Positions 32,154 through 42,593 of a DNA stretch of 64,000 nucleotides are shown here, one piece after another. The notes beneath the pieces are model-generated. The model was given only the letters and a program-made list of their open reading frames with translations. It did no database searches and was not told where the DNA came from. Within the stretch, counting starts at the first letter, position 1; each line of letters opens with the position of its first letter. The stretch covers positions 26,031,356-26,095,355 of the forward strand of contig OX463815.1 of the NCBI GenBank assembly GCA_949825045.1, given 5' to 3'. Source of the DNA: Argyresthia goedartella. Its lineage: Eukaryota; Arthropoda; Insecta; Lepidoptera; Argyresthiidae. A program made the position numbers and the translations under genes.

Positions 32154-33110
32154 CTAACTTCCCCCTCCCAAATTAAGGTGAGAGATATCTATGGTTTACC
32201 CCATTAAGGGGAAATGCATGATTTTTTCTATTTTGAGGCAAAAATATATGTGGTAGAAAAATATGTCAGAAATACTGGAAAAAAACTAACAGTCAATTTT
32301 CGAACCACCTTAAAATCAATGAACAAAATTTGTATGTTTTTATTTGCCATTGAAATAAAAATAAAATGTGTTTATTTCAAAAGACAGGTTCATTTACTTT
32401 GAATTAATATTAAAAAGTTTTTTTTTTTTTTCAAAACCTTTTCTGAAGTACATTTTTGACATTTTATTGATTTCTTGTTGTTAATGTTTTTATATTTTCT
32501 CCATGTTAATATAAACGCATACAGACAAACAAAAGCATATAAAAGTTTAAAGAAACAAATAAATTATTCATTTAATTTTAATAATTTAATAAAATCGTTG
32601 TATCGTTTTCGGCACAAAATGGATTTAATTAAGAGTTAGATTGTGTAGCTCATAGTATGTAAATATTATACAATCCTTGAAAACATATTTCTTTCACAAT
32701 ACTTTCAATGCAACGTAGTATGTAAATATTATACAATCCTTGAAAACATATTTCTTTCACAATACTTTCAATGCAACGGCTGTTTAAACTTCCAACCACT
32801 TGTATAGAATACAAAGATTTCACGTTTCCTTCCTTTTACAAAACAGAGACACGTGTACTTTGCCTGCCTAATTATTATGCACAGCGAATTCCTCCTTATC
32901 GCCACCTATGCATGTAATTGGGCAAACCAATCAATTACAGCTATCGCAATGTTTCTTGGCGTGCGAGCGAGGTCACCCTCTCTCCTCTCGTCCATGTATG
33001 CGTCTCTCTTGTACCTACAAGAGACAACAACAACCTACCCATGCTCCGCTAGCCCCTCGAGGCGGCATTAAGGCGCCAGGTGTGCCTGCCACATTTTACA
33101 GTTATATTTA
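32154..33110. other. TRMT5-FLAD1 intergenic region
   Basis: Apart from the tandem duplication listed separately, it is AT-rich DNA. The part 32840-33110 is less AT-rich and may hold the FLAD1 promoter and first non-coding exon, because TTTTTGCAG at 33126-33134 looks like a splice acceptor just before the ATG. Confidence 0.35.
32652..32777. repeat. Perfect 63-bp tandem duplication
   Basis: 32652-32714 and 32715-32777 are identical except for the first base (unit starts TAGTATGTAAATATTATAC, ends CTTTCAATGCAAC). The near identity implies a recent duplication. Confidence 0.9.
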
Positions 33111-33144
33111 GAAGTTTAGTTTCTCTTTTTGCAGTACACATTAC

Positions 33145-33228
33145 ATGAGCACATATGCTAGTGAAGACGTCATGGACTCGTGCGAATGTGCCGTTGACTT
33201 TTCAAAGGTTTTGAAGGAATCTGAACAG
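33145..33228 (+). CDS. FLAD1: FLAD1 coding exon 1
   Basis: ATG to CAG|GTATGT, phase 0; encodes MSTYASEDVMDSCECAVDFS and eight more residues. Confidence 0.8.
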
Positions 33229-36200
33229 GTATGTAAGCATGATAGCCGCTATAAACTCCTACGCTTTGATTTACACCCTAATAGGCACAAATTTTAGTGC
33301 ACGTTTAGCCAATAATTATACCACTATGCTACTTTTTATTGCTTTATATGTAATGTTTATTGAACTATCAAAAAACCTCCGAGGTAGGTGTACACTGAGA
33401 CTGCTTCGGCTCGTCATAAAGATCGCTGGGGCAATGCACTCGTAGCAAAAACGCAAGTGTCCAGTTTTGCCTTTTCCTGGACACTAAAAATTGTCCAGGA
33501 GGAGTCACTTTCGGATACTATCTTCACAGATATGATTGGAACGTTTCATACTATTTTTGAGGGAAACATATTTAAAACTTAAAAAGTGATTTTGCTGATC
33601 CTGTTTTGCTGTGCAAATCAGTATTTTTGATGTGCGATTAAATACTAGCCAATTACTAATACCTATTTCTAAACTTTGTTACTAGTAAACTTCTGTTACG
33701 AGTGTATAGACATAAATAATTTATGTATAGGGTTATAATTATAAAGAACTGTTTCTAGCTGCCGCCTTTATTATTTTTATTTTTAAGCCCCGGCCCCAGA
33801 CGGCCGAAAGGGGTGTTATTATAATTTCGAATCGTTCTGTCGGTGTGTCTGTGAAACGGGTGGACGGATTTTAATGCGGTTTTCTGTAAATGCTAGTAGA
33901 CCTCACTGCAACGATTTTATATATATTTTGTTAAAATCGATTCAGTATTCAGAAAGTTATCAGCTTAACAAGGAATAGAGGCCAAATGGGTGGACGGATT
34001 TTAATGCGGTTTTTTGTAATTGGTAGAAGACTTCACTGCGATGGTTCTAAGATATGTTTTATTTAAATCGGTTGAGTGGTTCGAAAGTTATCCAGCTTAG
34101 CAACGAAACGCGTGAACCAAATTTAAGGCTAATTAAGGTTTAAATAATACGTCTTCCGGGAGTTTAAATTTTTTATTTCTTGTTATTCTGTATGATGTCC
34201 ATTAGAGAATATAGGTACTGAATACTCACCTCCAATATCGATTTCTCTTTCTAATTCATAATTTTACTCATCAGGTCCTCCGGAAATGTTTCAAGATGTA
34301 CAAACTGGACAAAGTGTTCTTCTCTTTCAACGGAGGCAAAGACTGCACGGCGCTACTCCACATGACTATAGACGTGCTGAGAGATATATACCATAGGCAG
34401 GACGTTGCTGCTGACCTGAAGGTTGTCTACATGAGGACTAGTAACCCTTTCAGGTGAGATTATTTGTTTATCTATTTAGAGATAACGACAGGACAAGTTA
34501 CAAAGCATAAATAAATAAAATAAATTCTAACTAATCCCTTAGTTAGAGTATCCACTTGTAATTGTATGCGTAAATTCAGTGGTAGACGAAAGTGAGCTCC
34601 TAGTGAGCAACACACACAAAAGTATACAAAAATGAAAATAAAATTAGTACCCTTTAAGATTAAGATTGCCAGCAGAATTGCTAATTTTTAATGTGTGACG
34701 GCAAAGGTAAATGTCATGAGGAAATCTAATTATCAGAAATAAATAACCCGCTATGGCTGAATGAGAGATATTTCAATAGATATCCAGAATAGAATATTCA
34801 TCTTTTCCATGCTATTTCGCAGACACATTTAGTACAAGCACACAGAACAAGTCGGACCCATATAATATAACTATAAATAACTTATCTTCAAACCATTGCA
34901 GTGAAGTCTGCTTCCAATCACAAAAAAACTGCATTGAAATTCGTCGATCCGTTTGACAGCTAGGATACTACGGACAGTCACACAGACAGAGACGCTTCAA
35001 ATTTATAACACCCCTTTTTTTTGTAGGGGGTATATATGTAAATAATTTCGCATTTTCAGTGAACTAGAAGACTTTGTACGCAACGTGGAGAAGCACTATG
35101 GACTAAAACTTACAGTGACCGAGGGAGATATGAAACAGTCCCTGCAACACATATTGGAGCAGGATAGAAGATTAGAAGCTTGCCTCATGGGAACGAGACG
35201 AACTGATCCGTTTAGCGAACATTTGGAAAGTTTGCAGGTAACATTTGTGCTAAAAATTTAACTTAAAACTACTAGAGTCTGATTCTATTATTTTTATTCT
35301 GTTCAAAAAGCAACTACACATAAACTAATAAACTAGCTAATATCGCCACTAAATATCGCAATGACCGCAAATAATAAAATAGGTACCTACTATTGATTGT
35401 ATTTTAACTTTGAGAACATCTTTATACCACAGAAAACGGACGCAAACTGGCCTCAAGTAATGCGAGTGTCGCCTATTCTGGACTGGTCGTATCATCAGAT
35501 TTGGAGCTACATTCACTCGAGGAAGGTGCCTTACTGCAGCTTGTATGATAAAGGGTTTGTGAAATTGCTTGTACAATCGCATATGGGCACCTGCTGTTTA
35601 TATTGGATTAATTAAATTTGGGGAATAATTAGATGGGCTAATTAAATACTATTGTAGTATAGTAAGTATTGTACAGCGTGAATCACCTGAAATGGGCGAA
35701 ACAATTACCGAATTGAACGAAAAAAAAAGTAAATGGATTAGCCAATGGCTAAGACTGCCTCGGCGATGTGGTGGGTCAAGGTAGGTGAAGGATAAAAGGG
35801 GTGAGCGAAGCGATTGCCCTCCTTTATACTTTGTGTTAAAAGCTCCTTTACCGTCGGCGGCAGACGACAGCAGGCTTAGAAAGTGTCGGCAGCACCTGCC
35901 GTCGACACCTTTAATTTTGCTGCCGGCACGTTTTAACCCATTTGCCTACTGCAGCCGACGCGGGTAATCGCGCGTCGGCAGCAGCCGACGGCAGCTGCTG
36001 TCGACTGCTGCCGGCTCGTTTTAAGCCTGCCGTCGACTGCTGCCAACGCGCATGCCGCTCGTGTGTAAGAGCTCTTAGGTTGAACATGTAAAAAGAACAC
36101 AATCCAACGCTCGTTTTGTATTTTATGTCAATCGAGTTGAGGTTTTCAAATTGCTGTTTTTCTGATTTCTAGTGTGTATGTTTATGGTAATTTTCTCAGG

Positions 36201-36882
36201 AAAAATCAGTATTTTTGTCAATCGAAAACTGTATTTACGGTCATACGTTTAAATATTACCCTAAATGGGTATTATTTAATTTCACATCTCATCAAATCAA
36301 ATGATCAAAAAAGCAAGGCCCCCGCCAAATCGAGCAAAGCTACAAGCACTCCATCCATTCAGGACATTTTCGACCCCCTGTAACTGTGTTGTGGAGATTT
36401 CATTATTACCTCTGGTACGTTTTGTAGAATATCCGAATAATTTGACGACCTCTGTGGTGTTGCGGCTGAGACTGTGCTTCCCAAGCGAGATGTCCCGGGT
36501 TCTAAGCCCAGCTGGGGAGAGAAAAATACCTCCATGTCTTGGATGTTTCCGTGTTTCTGACGACGCTGTTTCTGGTTCCTACGACACAGGGTATCCTAGT
36601 GTGGGGCCAGAAGCAATATATGTGCCTTCATGTAAAAAACATGGGTGTTTCTATTGCAGATACACATCGATCGGCAGCACGCTAAACACATGGCCCAACC
36701 CCGCACTAGCCTACAAGGCCGGGTTTGATACGCTCTACCATCCAGCTTGGCGGCTCATCGACGGCTCGCTGGAAAGGGCCGGCCGCGGTCCCGAGCCTCC
36801 TTCAGCCATCAATGGACACAGCAACGGTTATGCTATGAATATGGAGGCGTGCCAACAGGGAGAGTGCGCGAATTTCCATTGA
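33145..36882 (+). CDS. FLAD1: FAD synthase (FMN adenylyltransferase), 5 coding exons, 261 residues
   Basis: FAD synthase transfers AMP from ATP to FMN to make FAD. I join exons 33145-33228, 34275-34453, 35060-35237, 35433-35554 and 36660-36882; all introns are GT-AG and the total is 786 bases (261 codons plus stop) with phases agreeing. The protein is the PAPS-reductase-like FAD synthase domain: FFSFNGGKDCTALLH (about residues 43-57) is the ATP-binding P-loop-like signature, VYMRTSNPFSELEDF follows across the exon 2/3 junction, then MGTRRTDPFSEHLE and MRVSPILDWSYHQIW. Last comes SLYDKGYTSIGSTLNTWPNP across exon 4/5, the family's C-terminal signature. The N-terminal MoCF-like domain of the long human isoform is absent; insects and yeast can have single-domain enzymes. 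Start: the ATG at 33145 opens exon 1, whose MSTYASEDVMDSCE leader is not conserved. Introns contain repeats, and a SINE abuts exon 5. Confidence 0.92.
33780..34140 (+). repeat. Interspersed repeat in FLAD1 intron 1
   Basis: A GGGGTGTTATTATAA start, a GTGTCTGTGAAACGGG stretch and two copies of GGTGGACGGATTTTAATGCG (33859 and 33989, 130 bp apart) mark a common lepidopteran non-coding repeat. Inverted relatives lie at 34905-35036 and 52380-52575. Confidence 0.6.
34275..34453 (+). CDS. FLAD1: FLAD1 coding exon 2
   Basis: Acceptor CATCAG|GTCCTC, donor TTCAG|GTGAG. It holds the nucleotide-binding SFNGGKDCTALLH motif and ends in the Ser codon completed by exon 3. Confidence 0.93.
34905..35036 (-). 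repeat. Inverted copy of the intron-1 repeat in FLAD1 intron 2
   Basis: It ends in ATTTATAACACCCC followed by T-rich and GGGGG sequence, the reverse complement of the start of the repeat at 33780, and ends 23 bases before exon 3. Confidence 0.5.
35060..35237 (+). CDS. FLAD1: FLAD1 coding exon 3
   Basis: Acceptor TTTTCAG|T, donor TTGCAG|GTAAC; encodes ELEDFVRNVEKHYGLK through MGTRRTDPFSEHLESLQ. Confidence 0.93.
35433..35554 (+). CDS. FLAD1: FLAD1 coding exon 4
   Basis: Acceptor ACCACAG|AAAACG, donor AAAGG|GTTTGT; encodes TDANWPQVMRVSPILDWSYH and the start of the SLYDKG motif. Confidence 0.92.
35845..36060. repeat. GC-rich CTGCCGTCGGC-type low-complexity repeat in FLAD1 intron 4
   Basis: Forward and reverse variants of CAGCCGACGGCAG alternate through this stretch, giving several possible small hairpins. 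Base composition is far from the AT-rich surroundings. The stretch before it (35740-35845) belongs to the AGGTGAAGG repeat family also seen at 37089, 42318 and 63045. Confidence 0.6.
36444..36655 (+). repeat. tRNA-headed SINE, copy A, abutting FLAD1 exon 5
   Basis: It begins GACGACCTCTGTGGTGTTGCGG (A box region), has a decayed B box (CGGGTTCTAAGCC), then a body with GTATCCTAGTGTGGGGCCAG. The same order is found in reverse at 45290-45475, which has an intact B box. It ends within a few bases of the exon 5 acceptor. Confidence 0.8.
36660..36882 (+). CDS. FLAD1: FLAD1 coding exon 5 (terminal)
   Basis: Acceptor TTTCTATTGCAG|A, stop TGA at 36880-36882; encodes YTSIGSTLNTWPNPALAYK and the variable C-terminus (ending ECANFH). 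Confidence 0.93.
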
Positions 36883-37054
36883 TGCTGATGGTCTAGAGAA
36901 ATTTTAGGTAATTTTCTTGTTAAAATTATCAGATGTAATCCTATAAATTACTATGAAAATTCTTTAAAGACGTATAGTTGTATAGAGAGGTAGATTAACA
37001 ATTGGTGCCTGTTCGACCTAAAATTAAACAATGGTCAATAACAATTGGAATTAT

Positions 37055-37320
37055 TAAACTGCACATCAAAATCAAAAATACTGATTTGCACAGCAAATAT
37101 CAGGGCAAAATGCTGCGGTAGCTTAGGTGAAGGGTAAAGGGGCTGAGCTTGGCGAGGCCCCCTTTATCCTTCGTGTTAGGTTGAACATGCAAGAACAACA
37201 AAAAATACTTAAAAAGTAAACTAAGTACACATAAAATATTTAAAACATAAAAAGTGTTTTTGGTGATCCTTTTTTTAATGTGATTAAATACTAGACATTG
37301 CTAATGGTCAAGTAATTATA
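37055..37320. repeat. Interspersed repeat (TGCGGTAGCTTAGGTGAAGG family)
   Basis: It contains CTGCGGTAGCTTAGGTGAAG, CCCCCTTTATCC and GTTAGGTTGAACATG. Related copies are at 42305-42465 and 63045-63150, with a partial one near 35755. Its flanks (CAAAAATACTGATTTGCACA) also occur in reverse near 33605-33630. It is non-coding. Confidence 0.55.
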
Positions 37321-37894
37321 TTGCCTTTATGACCATTTGAAGGATACCAGAGATCAAATACGAAATGATGAAAATGTAAAATGAATTTAAATTATCATTA
37401 GCAAACGTTCCTTAGGGTACTGTTGCATTAGACATGCTGATTACTGGCACAAGCATGCTACTCTCGAGCAAAGGCTCCCTACTAGTAGCGTTTGTGTCGT
37501 ACGGATGACGTGTCATATTAGCATGCAAATTGTGAGCATGCTTGTGTAGAGCATGCAGTACCTGAACGTTTTAGGCAGAATAGGAACCACTGCCTACTTA
37601 CGTTATAATATTATGCAATGTGATATTTTATAAAATCAACTGTATTCGTAATTGCCTCCGTATTCGGATGGACGATACATTATACCAATGTACCTAACTT
37701 AATAGCTAGGCAAATTTTGAGGTGCATCATTAGTTATCAGATTAGTTTATAAAAGACTTCGAACTTTTTTGTATGGCGCCTGGCGTACGTACCTACCTAG
37801 AGTTGCTAGTAGCAAAAATGACGTATTTTGGTGTTCACCTATGAAACATACGCTAATCGACAGAGAAGTTTAATTACAAACAACAAATACTTCT
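37321..37894. other. Intergenic DNA, nothing recognised
   Basis: No gene or named repeat was found; GCATGC-containing short motifs recur at 37430-37570. Confidence 0.4.
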
Positions 37895-38005
37895 TTATCC
37901 TTTCCATCTTGGTTTGCTAGAAGAAATATCTTGTTAAAGATAACTTTGCTTATGTAAATGTCTTTTCTATAAGCTTATAATGCAATTTTTATGTGCAATA
38001 AATAG
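37895..38005 (+). repeat. 3'-tail-like interspersed repeat, copy 2
   Basis: It matches 16625-16735 (TTTATCCTTTCCAT, GTAAATGTCTTTTC and TGCAATAAAT in the same order). Confidence 0.5.
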
Positions 38006-38700
38006 ATAAGAAATAGTCTGTCAATTAACTTCGTCGCAAATTATTAACTTTCTGAAAGTTTATTTATAGTAGTTTATGTGACTGCTACATAATGGAGAGG
38101 CGAGTTTCATAATAACATCACTCGAGAGTTTTAATGCCGAATAATGTACAGTTACATACACTAGTTTATCTACACACATATCATAAGCTCTCTTTGATGT
38201 GTTCAGGAACCGCATGTTTGACCGGCATTGTGGCTCTGCAGTGGTTTAGCTTGTTCTGTAGTACCAACTTCACGGAACGGGCGTCGGCGTTCGAAATTGG
38301 AATGTCAGTACCAACTTCACAGACAAACTAGGAGCGGAACGCAGGCGGGCGTCGACGTTCGAAATTTGAATGTCATAATATGTAGAAAAATTACACATTA
38401 TGACCATAATGTGTAATTTTTCAGATAAGAAATGAGTTTTTACCAAGTAGTTTAACATTGTGCTGATTGTAACGTGCGGTTTTTGTACGCAATAAAGAGG
38501 GTTTATGATACGTGTGTAGATAAAATAAATTATCATATGTTACATCATTATTATGGTACATCATTTACGACATTTTGTCAAAGAGTTTGTTGTTTGTCTT
38601 TTTTCCATTGTTGTATATATGTTACATAGGCGTACACAAATAATAATTACATAATGTATGTCTTACCGGCAATCTGTATAATGCAGGTATTCTATATAAT
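38006..38700. other. Intergenic DNA
   Basis: No gene is seen. GGAACG.GCGTCG.CGTTCGAAATT occurs twice (38275-38305 and 38336-38366), and ACATTATGACCATAATGTGTAA near 38395 is a short palindrome. Confidence 0.4.
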
Positions 38701-38707
38701 ACTTAGG

Positions 38708-38710
<3 letters not shown>

Positions 38711-38738
<28 letters not shown>
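38711..38738. repeat. (TA)n flanking the long-TIR transposon, left
   Basis: It is an uninterrupted TA run ending directly at the element's CAGGGTGTCC terminus. It matches the TA target preference of this superfamily. Confidence 0.85.
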
Positions 38739-38741
<3 letters not shown>

Positions 38742-39476
38742 GGTGTCCCGTAAGTAGTGGTCCAACGTTAAAGGGAAGACAGCTTGCCTTATTTCCTAAA
38801 ACCAATTTAAATATAATAAAAAAAAAACGTAGGGTTACCATGTTATTTTTTTTCCCTGGAATTTCCCATTTCGTCTTCCGTACATCGTGTTTTTTAATGC
38901 TGACGCTGCTAAGAATAACATTTCCAAGATTTTATTTTTGTAGAATAAAGCTAAATAGTTTATCAATGTAACCAAATAACAGTTTTGTTACTATCTGTTA
39001 CTAATGGCTTGGAAAAAATCTTAAACAAAAAAAATATTTGTTCCGCCTTCAGATGACAGAAATTTAAAAAAAATCTCATGCAAAAAAAATGTATGACATT
39101 GAACTGAACCATTCTTTTAAAAACTTGTACACCTACCCAGCTTTGTAAATTGGAATAAAAACTAAGTCTAGGCTTTGTCGTTACAAAGTAATTGCTATTT
39201 ATCTAAAAAGTGGCGCTAATTTTAAATAATTGAATAAAAAGAAAAAATATGCGTTAAACTTATTGTAGTGTCTAAACTGTCTGCCTATGAGCTTGAATCA
39301 CTAAGATAGACACAATTTTTTATTTAGCTTTATGAATCAAGTTTCTACCGCTCAATCTACATTTAACATAAGATACTTATTGCAGGTATGTCAATAATCC
39401 ATTTCATTTTAAACAAATTAGGTCTTATTAAAAAATAAAACAGTTAAGTAAATAAAAAAATATATTGATACAACAC
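38739..39476 (+). repeat. Left terminal inverted repeat of the long-TIR transposon
   Basis: It reads outward-in CAGGGTGTCCCGTAAGTAG to TTGATACAACAC and pairs with 41375-42111. It ends 16 bases before the transposase stop codon. Confidence 0.9.
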
Positions 39477-39492
39477 ACACACAATTATAAAA

Positions 39493-40566
39493 TTACAAAA
39501 GATGCTCAAATTGCCGTCCTCTTGCAATAATGCAAACTCTGCATCTCCTAATGAAAGAAGCTCTTAGACGCCTCGCGAAATTGCCTGCGTTTATTTCCGC
39601 TACAGCAGCATTGATTCTTTCTCTTAATTCTTCTTCCGTCCTAATAGGTCTTTGATATACCCTGTCTTTCAGACACCCCCAATAAAAAAAATCTAAGGGG
39701 TTTAAGTCCGGGGATCGCGGCGGCCATAAAATAGGACCTAAGCGCCCAATCCATCTTCCAGGGTAGGTCTCATTTTGGTACTCCCGTACTGCTGCTGCAT
39801 AGTGTGCTGGGCATCCGTCATTCTGCAACCACATGGTTTCTCGCACGTCTTCTGGTAAATTTTCCAGTAAATTTGGCAACTCATTTCTTAAGAAATGCAG
39901 ATAATATTCCGCGTTCAGAGTTGCTGGTAATTCAAAGGGCCCTATGATTTGGTTGTTGATAATTCCAGCCCATAAATTTATTTTAAATTGGTATTGGCTC
40001 TTGTCTTCTCTCATTAAACGTGGGTTAATTAATTGCCAACTGTGCAAGTTATGTAAGTTGAGATATCCATCACGTCTACACGAGGATTCATCACTCCAAA
40101 GTATTTTATTAAAAAACTGTGGGTCTTCCTCATTCATGTTCAACATTCGTCGACAGAAATACACTCTTGCAGCGTAATCTCTTGGCTGAAGCATTTGGAC
40201 ACGTTGAACGTGATATGGGTGCAACCGGTACACTTTTAGAATTTTATGCACCGTTGTTCCTGGTATACCGGTGCGTCGTGCTATGGTGCGCACTGAAAGC
40301 GAGGGATCTTCTTCGATTTCTCTCAATACTATTAAATCGTTATCAACATGCCGCGGTCTTCCTTCACCAGCACCACCAATTCCGGTACCAAGAATCCTTC
40401 CCTCAAGAAGGGCGTTATGCACTCGAAGAAAAACGCGATGATCGGGGTAACTCTCCATATTCGGGAATCTTTCTCGGTACAATCTTGCGGCGGCCCTGGC
40501 GTTTTGTCTTGCTTCTCCATAAATTAAATGCATGTAACAGTACTCACGTGGCGTGAAACGAGGCAT
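39493..40566 (-). CDS. IS630-Tc1/mariner-type transposase, 357 residues, intact
   Basis: The enzyme should cut and paste the surrounding element at TA sites. The N-terminus (residues 1-50, FTPREYCYMHLIYGEARQNA, RAAARLYRERFP) resembles the DUF4817/HTH domain found in many insect transposases. A second HTH lies at 85-112 (SLSVRTIARRTGIPGTTVHK). The catalytic triad reads ILWSDES (Asp159), WLQNDGCPAH (Asp250) and RSPDLNPLDFFYWG (Asp292). Spacing between the last two is 41 residues, i.e. DD41D, as in rosa-like/related groups rather than classical mariner (DD34D) or Tc1 (DD34E). The ATG at 40566 is followed by an uninterrupted frame, and no catalytic residue is missing. A broken relative lies at 28356-29160. 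Clade assignment is from motif spacing only. Confidence 0.9.
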   Translation of the reverse strand: MPRFTPREYCYMHLIYGEARQNARAAARLYRERFPNMESYPDHRVFLRVHNALLEGRILGTGIGGAGEGRPRHVDNDLIVLREIEEDPSLSVRTIARRTGIPGTTVHKILKVYRLHPYHVQRVQMLQPRDYAARVYFCRRMLNMNEEDPQFFNKILWSDESSCRRDGYLNLHNLHSWQLINPRLMREDKSQYQFKINLWAGIINNQIIGPFELPATLNAEYYLHFLRNELPNLLENLPEDVRETMWLQNDGCPAHYAAAVREYQNETYPGRWIGRLGPILWPPRSPDLNPLDFFYWGCLKDRVYQRPIRTEEELRERINAAVAEINAGNFARRLRASFIRRCRVCIIARGRQFEHLL

Positions 40567-41374
40567 TACAATGACTTATGTTTTTTGCCAACAGAACACC
40601 AAACAAACGAAACTTATTCACAATGTGTATCAGAGTCCGTGAGATCGCCAAGTCGATAATTCCAAGTAACAAACAGTTCCAAAATCGATAAGAAAATCAA
40701 TGTCCGATTTCAAAGCACAGGTCGAGATTGGAGCAGAAATTTTCAGGCCGGGGTATGAATAGTTGTCTTACGTCCGTATCGAAGTTACCACAAATCACAA
40801 CTAACTGGGAGGAAACGGGGGCTGAGGGAGCGGGCGGTTGTGTCCCGCCCCGACCATCGCGCGCGCCATACCCCGCACTCTCCCCTCTCTCCCCGGCAAG
40901 ATTCCTTGACATCGTAAACAAAAGATCCAAAGGAAAAAAAACCTGTTTGGCGACAAACTGAACTGTTACCGATAGCGGTGGCGCCACTGTCTTCGCTCTA
41001 TAGACACTTGCCAGTGAGATCAGCGTATAAGTTCAGCTTTCAGTCGCAGGACATGATTTGTGGCGCGGACTCTATCCACGCTCTAGCTTTTTCTACCTGA
41101 TGTGATGACTAAACTTTTCAACGACCCAAGCCATCACATGACTCTTAGGTTTGGAAGTTTATTACCATGGCATGAGATTCGTGGCTAAGGAAGTCATAAA
41201 AATATTGTAATACACATTTTGCTTATTATTAATATTTTTAAATAAGCGCCACTTTTCAGATATTTTGCAATAACTTTGTAACAACAAAGCCTAGACTAAG
41301 TTTTTATAGCAATTTACAAAGCTGGGTAGGTGTACAAGTTTTTAAAAGAATGGTTCAGTTGTTCAGTTCAGTTG
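40567..41374 (-). other. Upstream region of the long-TIR transposase
   Basis: This presumably holds the transposase promoter. It includes a GC-rich tract (40810-40890, GCGCGCGCC core) unlike the rest of the element. At 41240-41370 there is a diverged direct copy of the right-TIR segment 41628-41755. Confidence 0.5.
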
Positions 41375-42108
41375 TGTTGTATCAATATAATTTTTTATTT
41401 ACTTAACTGTTTTATTTTTTAATAAGACCTAATTTGTTTAAAATGAAATGGATTATTGACATACCTGCAATAAGTATCTTATGTTAAATGTAGATTGAGC
41501 GGTAGAAACTTGATTCATAAAGCTAAATAAAAAATTGTGTCTATCTTAGTGATTCAAGCTCATAGGCAGACAGTTTAGACACTACAATAAGTTTAACGCA
41601 TATTTTTTCTTTTTATTCAATTATTTAAAATTAGCGCCACTTTTTAGATAAATAGCAATTACTTTGTAACGACAAAGCCTAGACTTAGTTTTTATTCCAA
41701 TTTACAAAGCTGGGTAGGTGTACAAGTTTTTAAAAGAATGGTTCAGTTCAATGTCATACATTTTTTTTGCATGAGATTTTTTTTAAATTTCTGTCATCTG
41801 AAGGCGGAACAAATATTTTTTTTGTTTAAGATTTTTTCCAAGCCATTAGTAACAGATAGTAACAAAACTGTTATTTGGTTACATTGATAAACTATTTAGC
41901 TTTATTCTACAAAAATAAAATCTTGGAAATGTTATTCTTAGCAGCATCAGCATTAAAAAACACGATGTACGGAAGACGAAATGGGAAATTCCAGGGAAAA
42001 AAAATAACATGGTAACCCTACGTTTTTTTTTTATTATATTTAAATTGGTTTTAGGAAATAAGGCAAGCTGTCTTCCCTTTAACGTTGGACCACTACTTAC
42101 GGGACACC

Positions 42109-42111
<3 letters not shown>
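41375..42111 (-). repeat. Right terminal inverted repeat of the long-TIR transposon
   Basis: Reverse complement of 38739-39476; ends ACTTACGGGACACCCTG directly before a TA run. Confidence 0.9.

Positions 42112-42153
<42 letters not shown>
42112..42153. repeat. (TA)n flanking the long-TIR transposon, right
   Basis: TA run directly after the right terminus. Confidence 0.85.
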
Positions 42154-42156
<3 letters not shown>

Positions 42157-42317
42157 CCTGGGGCGTTCAGGCAATGTATGTTATATTATTAATATTAAAG
42201 GCCATTACATTCTCTACCTAGTTAATATATACAATGCCCAGGGATTATATAGAATACTTACTTGGCCACCGGTAATGTGTAAAATAAATAGATTTTGGTA
42301 GAATATCAGGGCAAAAC

Positions 42318-42458
42318 ACTGCGGTAGCATAGGTGAAGGGTAAAGGGGGTGAACATTTAACATGTAAGAACAACAGTTTTAAGTATTTTTTGTGTTAGGT
42401 TGAACATGTTCGCTTCGCTTCGCTCACCCCCTTTACCCTTCACCTAAGCTACCGCAGT
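42318..42458. repeat. Hairpin repeat of the GGTGAAGGG family
   Basis: Arms 42318-42352 and 42424-42458 (ACTGCGGTAGC...AAGGGGGTGA) match at 34 of 35 positions around a 71-base loop. Single-arm relatives are at 37089 and 63045, so this looks like a foldback arrangement of an interspersed repeat. Confidence 0.7.
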
Positions 42459-42593
42459 ATTTTACGCTTTTATATACATTACCGGCTGCACATTGGGTAT
42501 TATATATAATACCTAGGCAAAATATAAAATAAATAATATCTCATACATTACCTGCAGGTTTTAGGCATTATATATATATATATAATATATATA

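Larger units (their letters stand above)
38739..42111 (-). mobile_element. DNA transposon with ~738-bp terminal inverted repeats and intact transposase
   Basis: The left arm (38739-39476) and right arm (41375-42111) are near-perfect reverse complements over their whole length, from the outer CAGGGTGTCCCGTAAGTAG to the inner TATATTGATACAACAC. Between them are the minus-strand transposase (39493-40566) and about 800 bp upstream of it. (TA)n runs border both ends, consistent with TA insertion. The total is 3373 bp. High arm identity and an undamaged gene suggest recent activity. Confidence 0.9.

Noticed and set aside
42009..42221. 70-codon frame with a run of Tyr-Ile
   Set aside because: Translation of the TIR end and the adjoining (TA)n repeat.
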